Assembly (NCBI GenBank): GCA_039962225.1
Contig: JAMPKV010000033.1
Span: 1-59,417 of the forward strand
Direction of reading: 5' to 3'
DNA from: Microcoleus sp. AS-A8
GTDB taxonomy: Bacteria > Cyanobacteriota > Cyanobacteriia > Cyanobacteriales > Coleofasciculaceae
DNA: 59,417 nt
In this document: one piece after another, positions 34,049 through 44,104 of the stretch
Position numbering within the stretch: the first letter of the stretch is position 1
How the letters are laid out: every line of letters starts with the position of its first letter
Translations under genes and position numbers: made by a program
Notes under the pieces: generated by a model
Database searches by the model: none
What the model was told of the DNA's origin: nothing
The model's input: the letters and a program-made list of their open reading frames with translations, nothing else

Positions 34049-35017
34049 GTGTCAAACTCAAACCTAATTGGTATTAAACCTGCTCTCAAAAAAGTAGCGA
34101 TGCTTATGAGCCAAGCTAAAACTATCCTACGTTCTCTCGATCACGAACTTGATGGCTGCTCCAATGCTTTTGATTATTTAAAAGATTCATCAGGCTTACT
34201 CTCACAACCGGATGCACTGCGTTTGAGAATGCAAGAAGAGGGTTATTTGTATATTAAATCTCTTCTCAATTCCCAACAAGTGTGGCAAGTTCGTCGGGAA
34301 ATAGCAGATTGCTTAGCGGCTGAAGGGTCACTTAGGGCTGATTCACCGATTGAGGATTGCATTGCCAAACCAGGCTTAAGAATGAGTTTTCGTCCTGATT
34401 TAGCGACTCGAAGCCCAACACTTCAAGAAGTACTTTATTCGGGAGCGATGATGGATTTTTTTCACCTTTTTTTAGGGGGAGAAGTCCGACATTACGATTA
34501 CACTTGGTTGAGGGCCGTCGCCCCAGGACGAGGAACTTACCCTCATGGGGATAGTGTGTACATGGGACGGGGAACGGACTTTGTTTACACCGCTTGGACT
34601 CCTCTCGGTGATATTTCTTGGGAGTTAGGGGGACTGATGATTTTGGAAAAATCCCATCGTCTTGAAACCATTAAAAACGGCTATGGACGCAAAGATGTGG
34701 ATAGTTACTGTACGAACAGAAACAATGCGTCAATGTATGCATCCGGTCAAAAGTGGTGGGATGGAGCACTCTCTAAAAATCCAGTCTCTTTGCGTAATAG
34801 ATATGGAGGACGCTGGCTTTCTTCCGAGTTCCAGGCCGGAGATGTTCTAATTTTTAGTATATTTACGATTCATGCCAGTTTGGATAACCGTTCCTGTGCC
34901 ATTCGACTGTCTTCCGATAGTCGTTATCAGTTAGCGTCAGAACCAGTGGATGAACGCTGGGTAGGGAAAAATCCGGTTGGTCATTCCGCTGCGGGAAAAC
35001 GGGGGCGATGGTGCTAA
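34049..35017 (+). CDS. Phytanoyl-CoA dioxygenase (PhyH) family protein, second copy
   Basis: 322 residues from GTG 34049; ATG 34100 (305 residues) is an alternative, because the region before it overlaps a dispersed repeat. Metal site TYPHGDSVYMG gives a normal His-x-Asp, with second His in FTIHASLDNRS and a downstream Arg (CAIRLSSDSRYQ) for 2-oxoglutarate. It is only distantly similar to the PhyH at 33225. Oxidises an unknown substrate. Opens with MQEEGYLYIKSLL, typical of the family. Confidence 0.85.
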   Translation: MSNSNLIGIKPALKKVAMLMSQAKTILRSLDHELDGCSNAFDYLKDSSGLLSQPDALRLRMQEEGYLYIKSLLNSQQVWQVRREIADCLAAEGSLRADSPIEDCIAKPGLRMSFRPDLATRSPTLQEVLYSGAMMDFFHLFLGGEVRHYDYTWLRAVAPGRGTYPHGDSVYMGRGTDFVYTAWTPLGDISWELGGLMILEKSHRLETIKNGYGRKDVDSYCTNRNNASMYASGQKWWDGALSKNPVSLRNRYGGRWLSSEFQAGDVLIFSIFTIHASLDNRSCAIRLSSDSRYQLASEPVDERWVGKNPVGHSAAGKRGRWC

Positions 35018-35316
35018 GCTCGCGCTTTATTCCAGGAACACGCTCAATTCCATTCACCGTCAGGGCTGTAACGAATTTGTACGGTGACCCGCCCAGCAAA
35101 ATTTAGCTATACTGCGGGAACTGAGGAGCAATTACTCTCTCGACCACCAACGGCAACATTTCTACATCAGGGACTGTGGACTCTTCCTCGTACTTGACAT
35201 CGAGATTTGGCAATAGTGGGAATGGAGGCTCTCCTACAAGGAGAGGGAAGCGGATAATTTTTTTAGCTGAGAGAGGCTTTGATTGTCTCCCCTTCCAGCT
35301 AAAAACCAAACCCCAT
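35018..35316. other. Convergent spacer, ~299 bp, with one small hairpin
   Basis: Between PhyH and murD. CTCTCCT (35229-35235) and AGGAGAG (35239-35245) form a 7-bp stem; a T-run follows on the plus strand only after ~11 bases (35257-35264), so terminator function is uncertain. No gene seen. Confidence 0.4.
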
Positions 35317-36813
35317 CTAATCAACCAACCGCTGGCAGAGTTGACGGAAATCATCGCCTCGATGCTCAAAGCTTTGGTATTGGTCGAAACTAGCACAAGC
35401 CGGTGAAAGCAGGACAACATGGGCATTATAGTCTTGAGCCAATTGAGCCGCTCTCGGTACCGCCTTCGTCATGGTTTCCACAATTTCGTAATGCTCATAC
35501 CCCGATTGCTTCAACCGTTCAGCAAAGGCAGATGCTGCATCACCAATGAGTAAAACAGCCGCCGCTTTGGCATGAATCGTCTCAATCCAACCTGTATCGT
35601 CACCCGCTTTCGCTTCACCCCCAGCAATTAAAATCGTAGGACTTGCCACGGAAGATAATCCGACTTGAGCCGCGTCATAATTAGTGGCTTTACTATCATT
35701 AATAAAGTCAATTCCCTGCCAAGTGATGATGTGTTCCAGGCGATGAGGGACGCCAGGGAAATTAGCGATAGCCTCTTGAATCGCTTCCTTTTCAATTCCT
35801 GCCAACCGTGCCGCCGCCACAGCCATCAACAAATTTTGCTGATTGTGTTCCCCCACCATCCGCAAGGAATCTACCTTGACAATTGGCTCATTTTGTGAAG
35901 TAACCCAACCCTCTTGAATATAAAATCCCCGATTGGGGTCGCCTAATAGAGACTCTCTGCCTTTTACACTTGTCCAATAAGCATCAGGCCAGTGTTCCAC
36001 ACCCATTTTATGCAGGTAGGGGTCATCGCCATTGAAGATTTGAAATTGCGATCGCCCCAGGAGTTGCGCTTTGATATTGTAGTAATTGTCTAATGTTTTA
36101 TGACGACTGAGGTGGTCGGGGGTAAACGTCGTCCACACACCAATTTTGGGAGCTAGGTCGTGTGAAGATTCAATTTGGTAACTACTGATTTCTGCAATCA
36201 CCCAATCTGGGGGATTTTGGATTTTGAACTCCCCCCCTTGATAAGGCCGGAGCTTTAGTGAGGAGGATGGGGGGGGTGAATTTTGTATGGAAGACTCCTG
36301 TTGAGGCGACTCATTTGTCGTCCCTACGGCTGAGTTTAACGCCAGTTCACACGCAGCATTGCCGATGTTGCCGCAGGCGGGGGCATGGAAACCGGCAGAT
36401 TGAAAGATGGCAGCAATCAGAGCCGTGGTGGTCGTTTTACCATTGGTACCAGTGATACCCACCCAAGGACAGGATTGGAGATGACGCCAAGCGAGTTCGA
36501 GTTCTCCAATCGTGTCAATTCCTTTGCTTCTCGCTGCCACTAATACCGGGATATCCCAAGGCACACCAGGGCTAACAACAATGAGTTGGGGTAAGTCTGC
36601 ATCGTCGAGGGTTAAGGAATAACCCAGTTTAACGGTAATTCCCTCAGCCGCGAGGCTTTGTTGTTGTTGTTGCAGAGATTCGGAACCGTTCCGTGAAGCG
36701 ATGCTTTCTGCACTAGCAGAATCGCTGAGTGTGACTTGCCAGCCTTGCTGCTGAAGGAGACGTGCGGCAGCGATTCCGGAGCGTCCCAGACCAATTATCT
36801 GAGCGTTGGGCAT
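35317..36813 (-). CDS. murD: UDP-N-acetylmuramoylalanine--D-glutamate ligase MurD
   Basis: 498 residues. Adds D-Glu to UDP-MurNAc-L-Ala in cytoplasmic peptidoglycan synthesis. N-terminal [16 protein letters not shown] site GTNGKTTTT at 122-130, ACGNIG at 146-151, [30 protein letters not shown] and closing [12 protein letters not shown]. An extra segment at ~162-200, rich in Ser/Pro/Gln and not part of the family fold, contains a translated G/C-run dispersed repeat. This explains the greater length than the usual ~450 residues. Confidence 0.95.
   Translation of the reverse strand: MPNAQIIGLGRSGIAAARLLQQQGWQVTLSDSASAESIASRNGSESLQQQQQSLAAEGITVKLGYSLTLDDADLPQLIVVSPGVPWDIPVLVAARSKGIDTIGELELAWRHLQSCPWVGITGTNGKTTTTALIAAIFQSAGFHAPACGNIGNAACELALNSAVGTTNESPQQESSIQNSPPPSSSLKLRPYQGGEFKIQNPPDWVIAEISSYQIESSHDLAPKIGVWTTFTPDHLSRHKTLDNYYNIKAQLLGRSQFQIFNGDDPYLHKMGVEHWPDAYWTSVKGRESLLGDPNRGFYIQEGWVTSQNEPIVKVDSLRMVGEHNQQNLLMAVAAARLAGIEKEAIQEAIANFPGVPHRLEHIITWQGIDFINDSKATNYDAAQVGLSSVASPTILIAGGEAKAGDDTGWIETIHAKAAAVLLIGDAASAFAERLKQSGYEHYEIVETMTKAVPRAAQLAQDYNAHVVLLSPACASFDQYQSFEHRGDDFRQLCQRLVD
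36231..36276 (-). repeat. G/C-run palindromic repeat inserted in frame in murD
   Basis: C-run at 36231-36237 and G-run at 36269-36276 flank a centre that on the minus strand reads AAAGCTCCGGCC, close to the copy at 16320 (AAAGCTCTGGCT). Translated as [19 protein letters not shown]-like residues within MurD's expanded loop. Confidence 0.8.
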
Positions 36814-36900
36814 AAATTAAATGGCAGATATCCCTGGTTTAGCATTCCCCATAGTACTCAGGAGACTAGGAACTTGCCAATTACCAGGGAGAAAAGAACA

Positions 36901-39138
36901 CTAACTTTTCACGATCGCGCCAAAGTCAGCGAGCACACGCGCATGATTCCGCAGTAACCCCAACAGATTCAAGCGATTCCGTTGGATAGCTAACTCCTCT
37001 TCTGTCGGATTTTCTTTCGCCGCCACCATCACCAACACACTATCCTCCCCATCAAAGAATCGGCTTACCGTAGGTGCATTTTCTACCAAAGCATTGACCA
37101 GTTGTTCGTAATTTCGCTGTTCTTGTGCGGCTTTCGTTTGCGGCACTAAATTAACAATGGCCTCATAGAAAGCTTGCTCTGAACTTTTTTGGAACAATGT
37201 TGTATCTACTACAGCCATAGGGTCGAGTTGTTGCGTATCCAAATCTCCTTTTTGGGTAGCGAGACGAGAAGAACGGTTAACCGTTTCGTAGATGTCATCT
37301 AACCTCCCGTCCTTACGGATTTCTTGGAGGAATAAGGCGCGATCGCGGACATCCAACAAATCTTTTAAGGCTCGCTCTGTATATTCCGGGTCATTCTCTC
37401 CTAAAACCGCATTCACCAAATCATAGTCAATATGATCTATCATCCCTGAGCTAGTTTTTGCTATCTTCTCAGGAGTAGCAGTAAATGCCTGGAGATATAT
37501 GTTTCCTTCTTGCAAGAGCGTGCGGATACGTTGGATAAAAAACTCTTGTAACGTTTCTACCGGAGAATTTTTATCTGGATAAGCAGCTACAAAATCTGCT
37601 GATATATCCTGCAACAATTGATGCAGATTAATGCCTAAACCTTTCCACAATGAAATGTTAATGACTGCATTTGCCGCACGGCGCAGAGCGAACGGGTCGC
37701 TTGAACCCGTCGGTATCATTCCCAATCCAAAGATACTCACTAATGTATCAAGGCGGTCAGCTAAAGCTACCACTTGACCCGTCCGAGTATCGGGTAAATC
37801 ATCACTTGCCCCCTTGGGTAGATAATGCTCAAAAATTGCTGTTGCTACGGCTTCTGATTCTCCACTAGCCGTTGCATATTTTTGCCCCATTACTCCTTGT
37901 AATTCCGGAAATTCGTAGACCATTTGAGTCACGAGGTCAGCTTTACACAACAGCGCTGCCCGGAGAATATCAGTACGTTCGGATTCTGAGACAGCGAGTT
38001 GGTCGGCAATTTGAGCCGCAATTTTTTCAATTCGCTCCACTTTACCGCGTACCGAACCTAACTCATCTTGAAACGTCACTTTTTCCAACTTGGGTAAGTA
38101 GCTTTCAAGGGATGAAGCTAAGTCAGTTTTATAGAAATACTGACCATCGGCTAACCGGGCTTTGATCACCCGTTCATTTCCGGCGGCAATGATGTCAGAT
38201 TTATTCGAGTCTCCGTTAGAAATCGTAATGAAATAAGGCAGTAGTTTCCCTTCTTCTTCGTCGGTAAAAACAGGGAAATAGCGTTGATGAGTCACCATAA
38301 CTGTCGTGACCACTTCCGAGGGCAAACTTAAGAATTCTTGCTCAATTTTTCCGACGACGGCTGTCGGCCATTCCACCAAGTTGGTGACTTCTTCCCACAA
38401 ATCCTCGTCGATTGGGGCATAACCGCTCAGTTTTTGCGCGGCTGACTCCACTTGTTCTTTGATCAGGTTCTGTCGTTTTCCAGGTTCCACCATGACATAG
38501 GCAGAATGGAGAGACTCAACATAATCCGTTGCTTGGGAAATGGTGATGGATTGGGGGTGTAAAATTCGATGCCCGTAGGAGATGCGATCGCTCTTGATCG
38601 TCTCCGCTCCATTCTCCAGTTCAATGGGCAGCACGTCCCCATCCAGCAGCGTGACTAACCAGCGAATCGGGCGGGGAAACCTCAAATCCCCATCACCCCA
38701 GCGCATAAACCGCCTACCTTCTAAGCCGAAAATCCACTGGGGAATGAGTTCGGTGAGAATCTCTGTCGCAGCGCGACCGGGTATTTTCTTCAGAACAAAG
38801 ACAAATTCCCCTTTATCGGTATCTCTAACCTCTAGGGCGTCCAGTTCTACCCCCTGCTTGCGGGCAAAGCCTTCTGCGGCTTGGGTGGGTTTGCCATCCT
38901 TAAACGCGGCTTTGGCGGGGGGGCCTTTTACTTCTTCTTCGCGATCGGGTTGCTGTTCGAGTAGCCCTGGAATCAATACGCCTAAGCGTCGGGGCGTTCC
39001 GTAGAATTCAATTGGCTCGTGGGTGAGGCATTGCTCCTTGAGAGACTGAGGAATACGCTCTTTCCACTGTGCGATCGCACTATCGACAAAATCCGCGGGT
39101 AATTCTTCTGTACCAACTTCCAATAAAAACGTAGGCAT
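36901..39138 (-). CDS. glyS: Glycyl-tRNA synthetase beta subunit
   Basis: 745 residues from ATG 39138 ([17 protein letters not shown], the canonical start). Forms the alpha2beta2 bacterial-type GlyRS with GlyQ (not in window); the beta subunit binds tRNA-Gly. Landmarks: [44 protein letters not shown]-like [10 protein letters not shown], and [14 protein letters not shown], with the C-terminal anticodon-binding region carrying [13 protein letters not shown]. Lies 87 bp upstream of murD on the same strand. Full length. Confidence 0.95.
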   Translation of the reverse strand: MPTFLLEVGTEELPADFVDSAIAQWKERIPQSLKEQCLTHEPIEFYGTPRRLGVLIPGLLEQQPDREEEVKGPPAKAAFKDGKPTQAAEGFARKQGVELDALEVRDTDKGEFVFVLKKIPGRAATEILTELIPQWIFGLEGRRFMRWGDGDLRFPRPIRWLVTLLDGDVLPIELENGAETIKSDRISYGHRILHPQSITISQATDYVESLHSAYVMVEPGKRQNLIKEQVESAAQKLSGYAPIDEDLWEEVTNLVEWPTAVVGKIEQEFLSLPSEVVTTVMVTHQRYFPVFTDEEEGKLLPYFITISNGDSNKSDIIAAGNERVIKARLADGQYFYKTDLASSLESYLPKLEKVTFQDELGSVRGKVERIEKIAAQIADQLAVSESERTDILRAALLCKADLVTQMVYEFPELQGVMGQKYATASGESEAVATAIFEHYLPKGASDDLPDTRTGQVVALADRLDTLVSIFGLGMIPTGSSDPFALRRAANAVINISLWKGLGINLHQLLQDISADFVAAYPDKNSPVETLQEFFIQRIRTLLQEGNIYLQAFTATPEKIAKTSSGMIDHIDYDLVNAVLGENDPEYTERALKDLLDVRDRALFLQEIRKDGRLDDIYETVNRSSRLATQKGDLDTQQLDPMAVVDTTLFQKSSEQAFYEAIVNLVPQTKAAQEQRNYEQLVNALVENAPTVSRFFDGEDSVLVMVAAKENPTEEELAIQRNRLNLLGLLRNHARVLADFGAIVKS

Positions 39139-39527
39139 ATCAATCAATCTAGAGAAGGCTGGACGTTACAGGCTGGTTTCAACAGTTTACCTTGCACAGA
39201 ATCCCAACGGTTCTCGCTGCCACAGGGCGAGATTAGATAAATATCTCACTAGTGCAGACTGGCAGAAATCACCCACCAGTTTTTTGTCGCTGTTTCTCCG
39301 ACTCCCCCTCCCCCATCCTCGTATGAGCTCCAATCCCCCTCCCCTATTCCCCATCCTCACGTAGCAATTCCTCGGTACGTTTATGGGTGATACATATCAC
39401 TGACAACTCAAACTTTCGTCGGTCAATCTTCGTTCTCAAAAGGATATATCACTCAACTCAACAGTGCACTCTAGATAGATATTCATGCTGATGGTTGGGA
39501 GTAATATTTATAGCAAAGGAGTTAAAA
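39139..39527. other. Intergenic region, 389 bp
   Basis: Between divergent glyS and the small acidic gene. Contains C-rich stretches (CCCCCTCCCCCATCC-like, repeated around 39304-39352) but no coherent palindrome or ORF. Confidence 0.4.
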
Positions 39528-39746
39528 ATGAAACCGGATAAATCAAAGCCTCAAGACCCTGAAATTTTCACTTCTTCCAGTGAATCAACGCTCTATCAAG
39601 ACGCCGTGAATGAAGTTGTTGATGAATACGAAATTAGTGCCAATTCAGACCAACCAACGGAACTTAACCCAGCCACTCAAAAAGAATTAGGTGAAGTTGA
39701 AAGAGCATTAGAAGACTCGGTGATGGGGATTGAAGATGCATCTTAG
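39528..39746 (+). CDS. Small acidic protein, unknown
   Basis: 72 residues from ATG 39528, with AAAGGA 7 bases upstream. Very acidic and hydrophilic (many Glu/Asp/Ser), no Cys, no membrane segment: DAVNEVVDEYEISANSDQP then ELGEVERALEDSVMGIED. Coding character is supported by the ribosome-binding site and stop placement 24 bp before the convergent ABC gene end. No family recognised; probably partly disordered. Confidence 0.6.
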   Translation: MKPDKSKPQDPEIFTSSSESTLYQDAVNEVVDEYEISANSDQPTELNPATQKELGEVERALEDSVMGIEDAS

Positions 39747-39770
39747 GTCATTCAATTACCCAAAAAAACG

Positions 39771-40664
39771 CTAATTTTGTTGAGTCACTTCTACATAAAT
39801 ATGCTCCAATCGCACGGGCTGGCGAGAAATGGAGTCGAGGGGAATACCATCAAAGCGGGCGATAATTTCTTTCAGTTCCAATTGTTCGGGTAACCAGAAA
39901 GTGAGGTCATTGCCATAACGACGGTGAGTGAAGCCAAAGGATTGAGCACGGGCGATCGCTTGTTCCTCCTGAGGGGTTTGCACCACTAGCATTTCTTGCG
40001 CTAGAATCCGTTGTCGTAACTCCTGCAAACTCCCCTCCGCTACAATTCGCCCTCCCTTGAGAATGCCAATTCTCTGACAAAGACGTTCCGCTTCATCTAA
40101 TAAGTGAGTTGTGAGCAGAATCGTCATGCCCTGGCTTTTCAAACGCCGAATCAAGTCCCAAATCTCATAACGTGCCTCAATATCTAAACCTGTCGTCGGT
40201 TCATCTAAAATTAACAACTTGGGTTGATGCACTAAAGCAACGGCAATATTCATCCGTCGCTGCATCCCTCCACTCAAGGTTTCTATCGGACTTTTTGCCC
40301 GATCTAAGAGATTAACCGCTGCCAGACTTTTCTCCACTTGTTGCCGACGTTCTGGTGTTTTTAAACCGTAGATTCGAGCGTAAAAATTTAAGTTTTCTTC
40401 ACAGCTCAGGGTTTTATACAGCAAATTTTCTTGAGGGGCGACGCCAACCCAAAGTTTTGTGGTTTTGGATACGGGTTTGCCATGAATTTGAATGATTCCA
40501 CTATCGGCACTCAACAAATTACAAATAATATTAATCGTGGTTGTTTTTCCGGCCCCATTTGGCCCTAATAATCCATAAATTTCTCCAGGCTGGATATGCA
40601 GCGTTAAATCTTGAAGAACTTGTCGCTCTCCGTAAGACTTGCATAATTTATCGATGTTCAGCAC
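39771..40664 (-). CDS. ABC transporter ATP-binding protein (drug/polysaccharide ABC-2 type)
   Basis: 297 residues. Walker A GPNGAGKTT at 34-42, Q loop (GVAPQENLLY), signature LSGGMQRRMNIA near 130, Walker B LLILDEPTTGLD near 155, and switch His in LLTTHLLDEAERLC. The C-terminal ~75 residues follow the DrrA/NodI pattern (EGSLQELRQ). It should pair with the ABC-2 permease at 43306, although a hybrid kinase gene sits between. Substrate unknown. Third gene of a probable minus-strand operon. Confidence 0.92.
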   Translation of the reverse strand: MLNIDKLCKSYGERQVLQDLTLHIQPGEIYGLLGPNGAGKTTTINIICNLLSADSGIIQIHGKPVSKTTKLWVGVAPQENLLYKTLSCEENLNFYARIYGLKTPERRQQVEKSLAAVNLLDRAKSPIETLSGGMQRRMNIAVALVHQPKLLILDEPTTGLDIEARYEIWDLIRRLKSQGMTILLTTHLLDEAERLCQRIGILKGGRIVAEGSLQELRQRILAQEMLVVQTPQEEQAIARAQSFGFTHRRYGNDLTFWLPEQLELKEIIARFDGIPLDSISRQPVRLEHIYVEVTQQN

Positions 40665-40783
40665 GATGTCAAGTCCACACTAGGGCACAACTGTTATATC
40701 ATTTCAATTTAATTGGGCTATGGCAGTCCTAAAGGATTCATGAAAACTTTCCCTTCTCGGTGGTGCACCCTGTATAACTCGAC

Positions 40784-43141
40784 TTAAACGTCAATCGATT
40801 GGCTACGTTCTGCCAGGTTGGCAACAACGGCAACTAACTCAGCCGGTTCAACGGGCTTAGGTAGGTGCATGTGGAAACCGGCATCGAGAGTACGAGTCCG
40901 ATCCTCCTCTCTCGCGAATGCGGTTAAAGCAACGGCGAGAATTGGCTTTCCCTGATCGACTTCCAGGGTTCTGACTTGGCGAATCAGCGAGTAGCTATCT
41001 TCCTCTGGCATACCGATGTCGCTAATGAGAATATCGGGTTTTAATTGTGCGATCGCATTAATCGCTTCCTCAACCGATGTCGCTGTTCGGACTTGCGCCT
41101 TGCACTGTTCGAGAATAAAAGCGATCAATTCTAGGGTATCGGCACAGTTATCCACCACCACCACCCGCAAGCCATCGAGGGCTGGAAAGTTATCCAGAAC
41201 GATTCTGTACTTCTGGGGTGGCTGCTTTGGCTCGGAATGAATCATTGGTAGCTGCACGATAAAGGTTGCTCCCTCGCCTTCCCCCTCACTCGTGGCATAA
41301 ACGACGCCGTTGTGCATTTCTACCAATTGACGCACGATCGCTAAACCCAATCCGAGTCCGCCATGGGTTCTTGTGGTTGTACCATCAGCTTGGCGAAAGT
41401 ACTCAAACACGTAAGGCAGAAAGTCAGGCGGAATCCCCTTACCGGTATCCCTGACGACGATCTGAGCGTAGGGGCAACCCCAAGACTCGCTGTTACCCTG
41501 TTCGAGTCGAACTTCGATCCGCCCTCCCTGAGGCGTAAACTTAATGGCATTGGAAAGCAAATTCCAGACAATTTGCTGCAAGCGTTCCGCATCGCCCATT
41601 ACTGAAGGCACGGAGGGGTCAAGCATCGACTCAATCTGAATCTCCTTGAGATCCGCCGTGGGGCGCACATTCTCAATGACGGCACTGATGATATGGTCCA
41701 GGTGAACTGGATAAGTATTGATGCGAATCTTGCCTCGGATGATGCGCGAGATATCGAGAATATCGCCGATCAGTTTTTTCTGGGACTGGGCATTTCGCTC
41801 AATCGTCTCTAAGGCTCTAGCCGTTGTCACGACGTTCACGGTTCGGTTCCGCAGGATAGTCACCCAACCTAGGATGGCGTTCAAGGGTGTGCGGAGTTCG
41901 TGGGAGACGATCGATAGAAACTCATCCTTGATGCGATTGGCTTGCAGAGCTTCCTGATAAAGCCGCGCATTGTCCATGGCGATCGCGCACCGTTGCGCCA
42001 GTTCCACCGCCATCATCAGATCGCCCCGACTGTAGCGGCGTTCGGGTTTTGACGAAACAAAGACCATCGTGCCCAGCGTTCGCTCACGGGCGATCAGGGG
42101 TACGATCATGTAAGATTTAGCATTAAACTGACGCAGCAGTTCCAGATGTGCCGCATCCTGTGCAATGGAGATGAGGAATGCATCGGGAATGTCGCTAATC
42201 AGTTTGGGTTCCCCAGTTTCTAACACCCTGGTTATGCCATAATCCGCCTCGAAGGGAAGCCGCTCGTTTACTCGGCGTTGCAGAATTCGGGCTTTCTGCT
42301 CGGCATCGGTTGCCGCCACAACCGGCTGATTGAACAAGGCTGGGTTGTTTTCAGCGCAATCAATAAAACACCAATCTGCCAGACGAGGCACGGCTAATTG
42401 AGCCATCCGGTTCAGGGTGGTGGAGTAGTCGAGACACGACGCTAACAAACGACTCGCCTCAGCCAGGAAGGCAGATTGTTCAGCTTGTGCCTCAGCCGCT
42501 TCACGAGCCGCCTGCTCACGAATGAGTAACCTTTGTTGTTCCTCCATCCGCTGGCGCTCGGTGATATCCCGGAGTAACCAGCGTAGGGCGCTCACCTTGC
42601 CTCCCGGTTCGCGCACAGGCGTGACCGTTAACGCGGCCTTCATCACTTTATCCTGGCGGGGCTGGAGAGTTACTTCCCACTCCTGTACTCGGTCTACCTG
42701 AGCGAGCTGAATCAAAAGAGCATAAAAACGCTGCCGTTCTGGCTGAGCAATAAAGACACTCAGGGGTTTGCCCACCAGAAATCGTGGCTCAATGTTGAGC
42801 ATCGAGGCGGCAGCAAAGTTGGCTTCCTGAATTTTCCCATTCACATCCGTGACTAAATAACCATCAGGAGCCAACTCAAACAGTTCAACGTAGCGCTGGC
42901 GTTGAACTTCCACAGCCTCACGAGTTAATATCAATTCTTGATTTTGCTGGAGTAGCTCGCTTTGGGCAACCGACAGTTCTTCTAAAGCAATGTGAAGTTC
43001 CTCGCAAGCCTCTCTCAGGAATTGTCGCAGCTCGTGAGGTGGTAGAGATGGGGTATCGCTTACTACATCCCTTTCTTGCAGCAGATCAGTCACACGAGAG
43101 AACCAATGTTCTATTTTTGGAGCCAATTCATCGAGATTCAT
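40784..43141 (-). CDS. Hybrid histidine kinase, PAS-GAF-HisKA-HATPase-REC
   Basis: 785 residues, soluble. N-terminal helical region with coiled coil (~1-80), PAS (~85-200, FELAPDGYLVTDVNG), coiled coil rich in Ala/Glu/Gln (~205-235), GAF (~240-390), HisKA with His414 in SIVSHELRTP, HATPase with WNLLSNAIKFTP, DTGKGIPP and HGGLGLGLAIV, and a C-terminal receiver with phospho-acceptor Asp708 in LISDIGMPEED. An intramolecular phosphorelay is implied, with the final output unknown. Lies between ABC-2 permease and ATPase genes with 119- and 164-bp spacers, so they may share a transcript and function. Confidence 0.93.
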   Translation of the reverse strand: MNLDELAPKIEHWFSRVTDLLQERDVVSDTPSLPPHELRQFLREACEELHIALEELSVAQSELLQQNQELILTREAVEVQRQRYVELFELAPDGYLVTDVNGKIQEANFAAASMLNIEPRFLVGKPLSVFIAQPERQRFYALLIQLAQVDRVQEWEVTLQPRQDKVMKAALTVTPVREPGGKVSALRWLLRDITERQRMEEQQRLLIREQAAREAAEAQAEQSAFLAEASRLLASCLDYSTTLNRMAQLAVPRLADWCFIDCAENNPALFNQPVVAATDAEQKARILQRRVNERLPFEADYGITRVLETGEPKLISDIPDAFLISIAQDAAHLELLRQFNAKSYMIVPLIARERTLGTMVFVSSKPERRYSRGDLMMAVELAQRCAIAMDNARLYQEALQANRIKDEFLSIVSHELRTPLNAILGWVTILRNRTVNVVTTARALETIERNAQSQKKLIGDILDISRIIRGKIRINTYPVHLDHIISAVIENVRPTADLKEIQIESMLDPSVPSVMGDAERLQQIVWNLLSNAIKFTPQGGRIEVRLEQGNSESWGCPYAQIVVRDTGKGIPPDFLPYVFEYFRQADGTTTRTHGGLGLGLAIVRQLVEMHNGVVYATSEGEGEGATFIVQLPMIHSEPKQPPQKYRIVLDNFPALDGLRVVVVDNCADTLELIAFILEQCKAQVRTATSVEEAINAIAQLKPDILISDIGMPEEDSYSLIRQVRTLEVDQGKPILAVALTAFAREEDRTRTLDAGFHMHLPKPVEPAELVAVVANLAERSQSIDV

Positions 43142-43305
43142 CTTAAGTAAAGTTTTTTATAGTTATAGTTGAAGTAGCTATCATTTGTACGTTGTTATAC
43201 CTGAAAATCATTGATCTTCATAGTGAACTATAACCGTTTTTAAGAAGTTTTTCTCGCTCTTGAGAAGTATCTCTCAAGACGGGTTGGTTTTAAGAGCAGG
43301 AGCCT

Positions 43306-44079
43306 TCAAAGCCTGCGCTCAACCCGCAACATCCGTTGATAAGAAAGCCATCCTCCGGCCATCATCAGCAGGGAAAACACACACAAAAACCAAAAATGCT
43401 CTTGAATATCTGCTAAATCCTTGCCATTAGCCCAGACATTTAGCAAAGCTTCATTCATATGATAAATAGGGTTAAATTTGGCGATATCCAACAATTTTTT
43501 CGGAAATAAAGAAGCTGGCAGAAAAGCTCCCCCTAAAATCAACAGGGGTACCCCGAAAGCGGCAACTAAAGCATTGACATCCTCCGTCCGCCGTGCAAAC
43601 TGTGTACCGAGAATAAATCCTACACCCACATAGGAAATAATACTGAGTAAGATAATCAAGACCCCCAGCAGCACAGAACCTTGAAATTTAGCGCCCCAAA
43701 AAGCCGACAAGGTATACACCAGCAGGGCTTGACCGATACCAATACAACTGTGGGCGAAAAAAATACCTAGAAAATAGGACGTTCCACTCAAGGGGGAGAT
43801 AAATAAGCGCTTAAGCGTTTGCTGTTCTCGTTCAGCAACCACTGTTGCGACACTGCCACCCAGGCAACTGAAAAACAAAGCAGCACCCACTAAGGTAGAA
43901 GGAGCAGCACTTTCAAAGGCTTTAGCGCTGGACAGCTTTGCTCGTTCTGCCAAAATGAACCCGTTTAGCAAGAGGACAGAGATCGGGAAAATACTCCAAA
44001 AAATCAGGCTGCGGCGTCGTCGCCCCAATTCAATCAAGATTCGCTGGGCTACCGCCAGTGTTTCGCGCCAATATTTCAT
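43306..44079 (-). CDS. ABC-2 type permease
   Basis: 257 residues with about six membrane segments (first ~24-42: LIFWSIFPISVLLLNGFIL). Motifs VAEREQQTLKRLFISPLS and NPIYHMNEALLNVWANG are typical of NodJ/DrrB-like ABC-2 permeases. It presumably forms the exporter with the ATPase at 39771. Its start codon is only 25 bp from that of the divergent carotenoid gene, so their promoters must overlap each other or the coding ends. Confidence 0.9.
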   Translation of the reverse strand: MKYWRETLAVAQRILIELGRRRRSLIFWSIFPISVLLLNGFILAERAKLSSAKAFESAAPSTLVGAALFFSCLGGSVATVVAEREQQTLKRLFISPLSGTSYFLGIFFAHSCIGIGQALLVYTLSAFWGAKFQGSVLLGVLIILLSIISYVGVGFILGTQFARRTEDVNALVAAFGVPLLILGGAFLPASLFPKKLLDIAKFNPIYHMNEALLNVWANGKDLADIQEHFWFLCVFSLLMMAGGWLSYQRMLRVERRL

Positions 44080-44104
44080 TCTGTCAGGATACGCTTACGA
44101 TCGC

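Noticed and set aside
33225-35017. Biosynthetic gene cluster built on the two PhyH enzymes
   Set aside because: No core synthetase (NRPS, PKS, terpene, RiPP) nearby; two oxygenases alone do not define a cluster.
35103-35426. 107-codon minus-strand ORF downstream of murD
   Set aside because: Overlaps the murD end in another frame; no motif or start signal.
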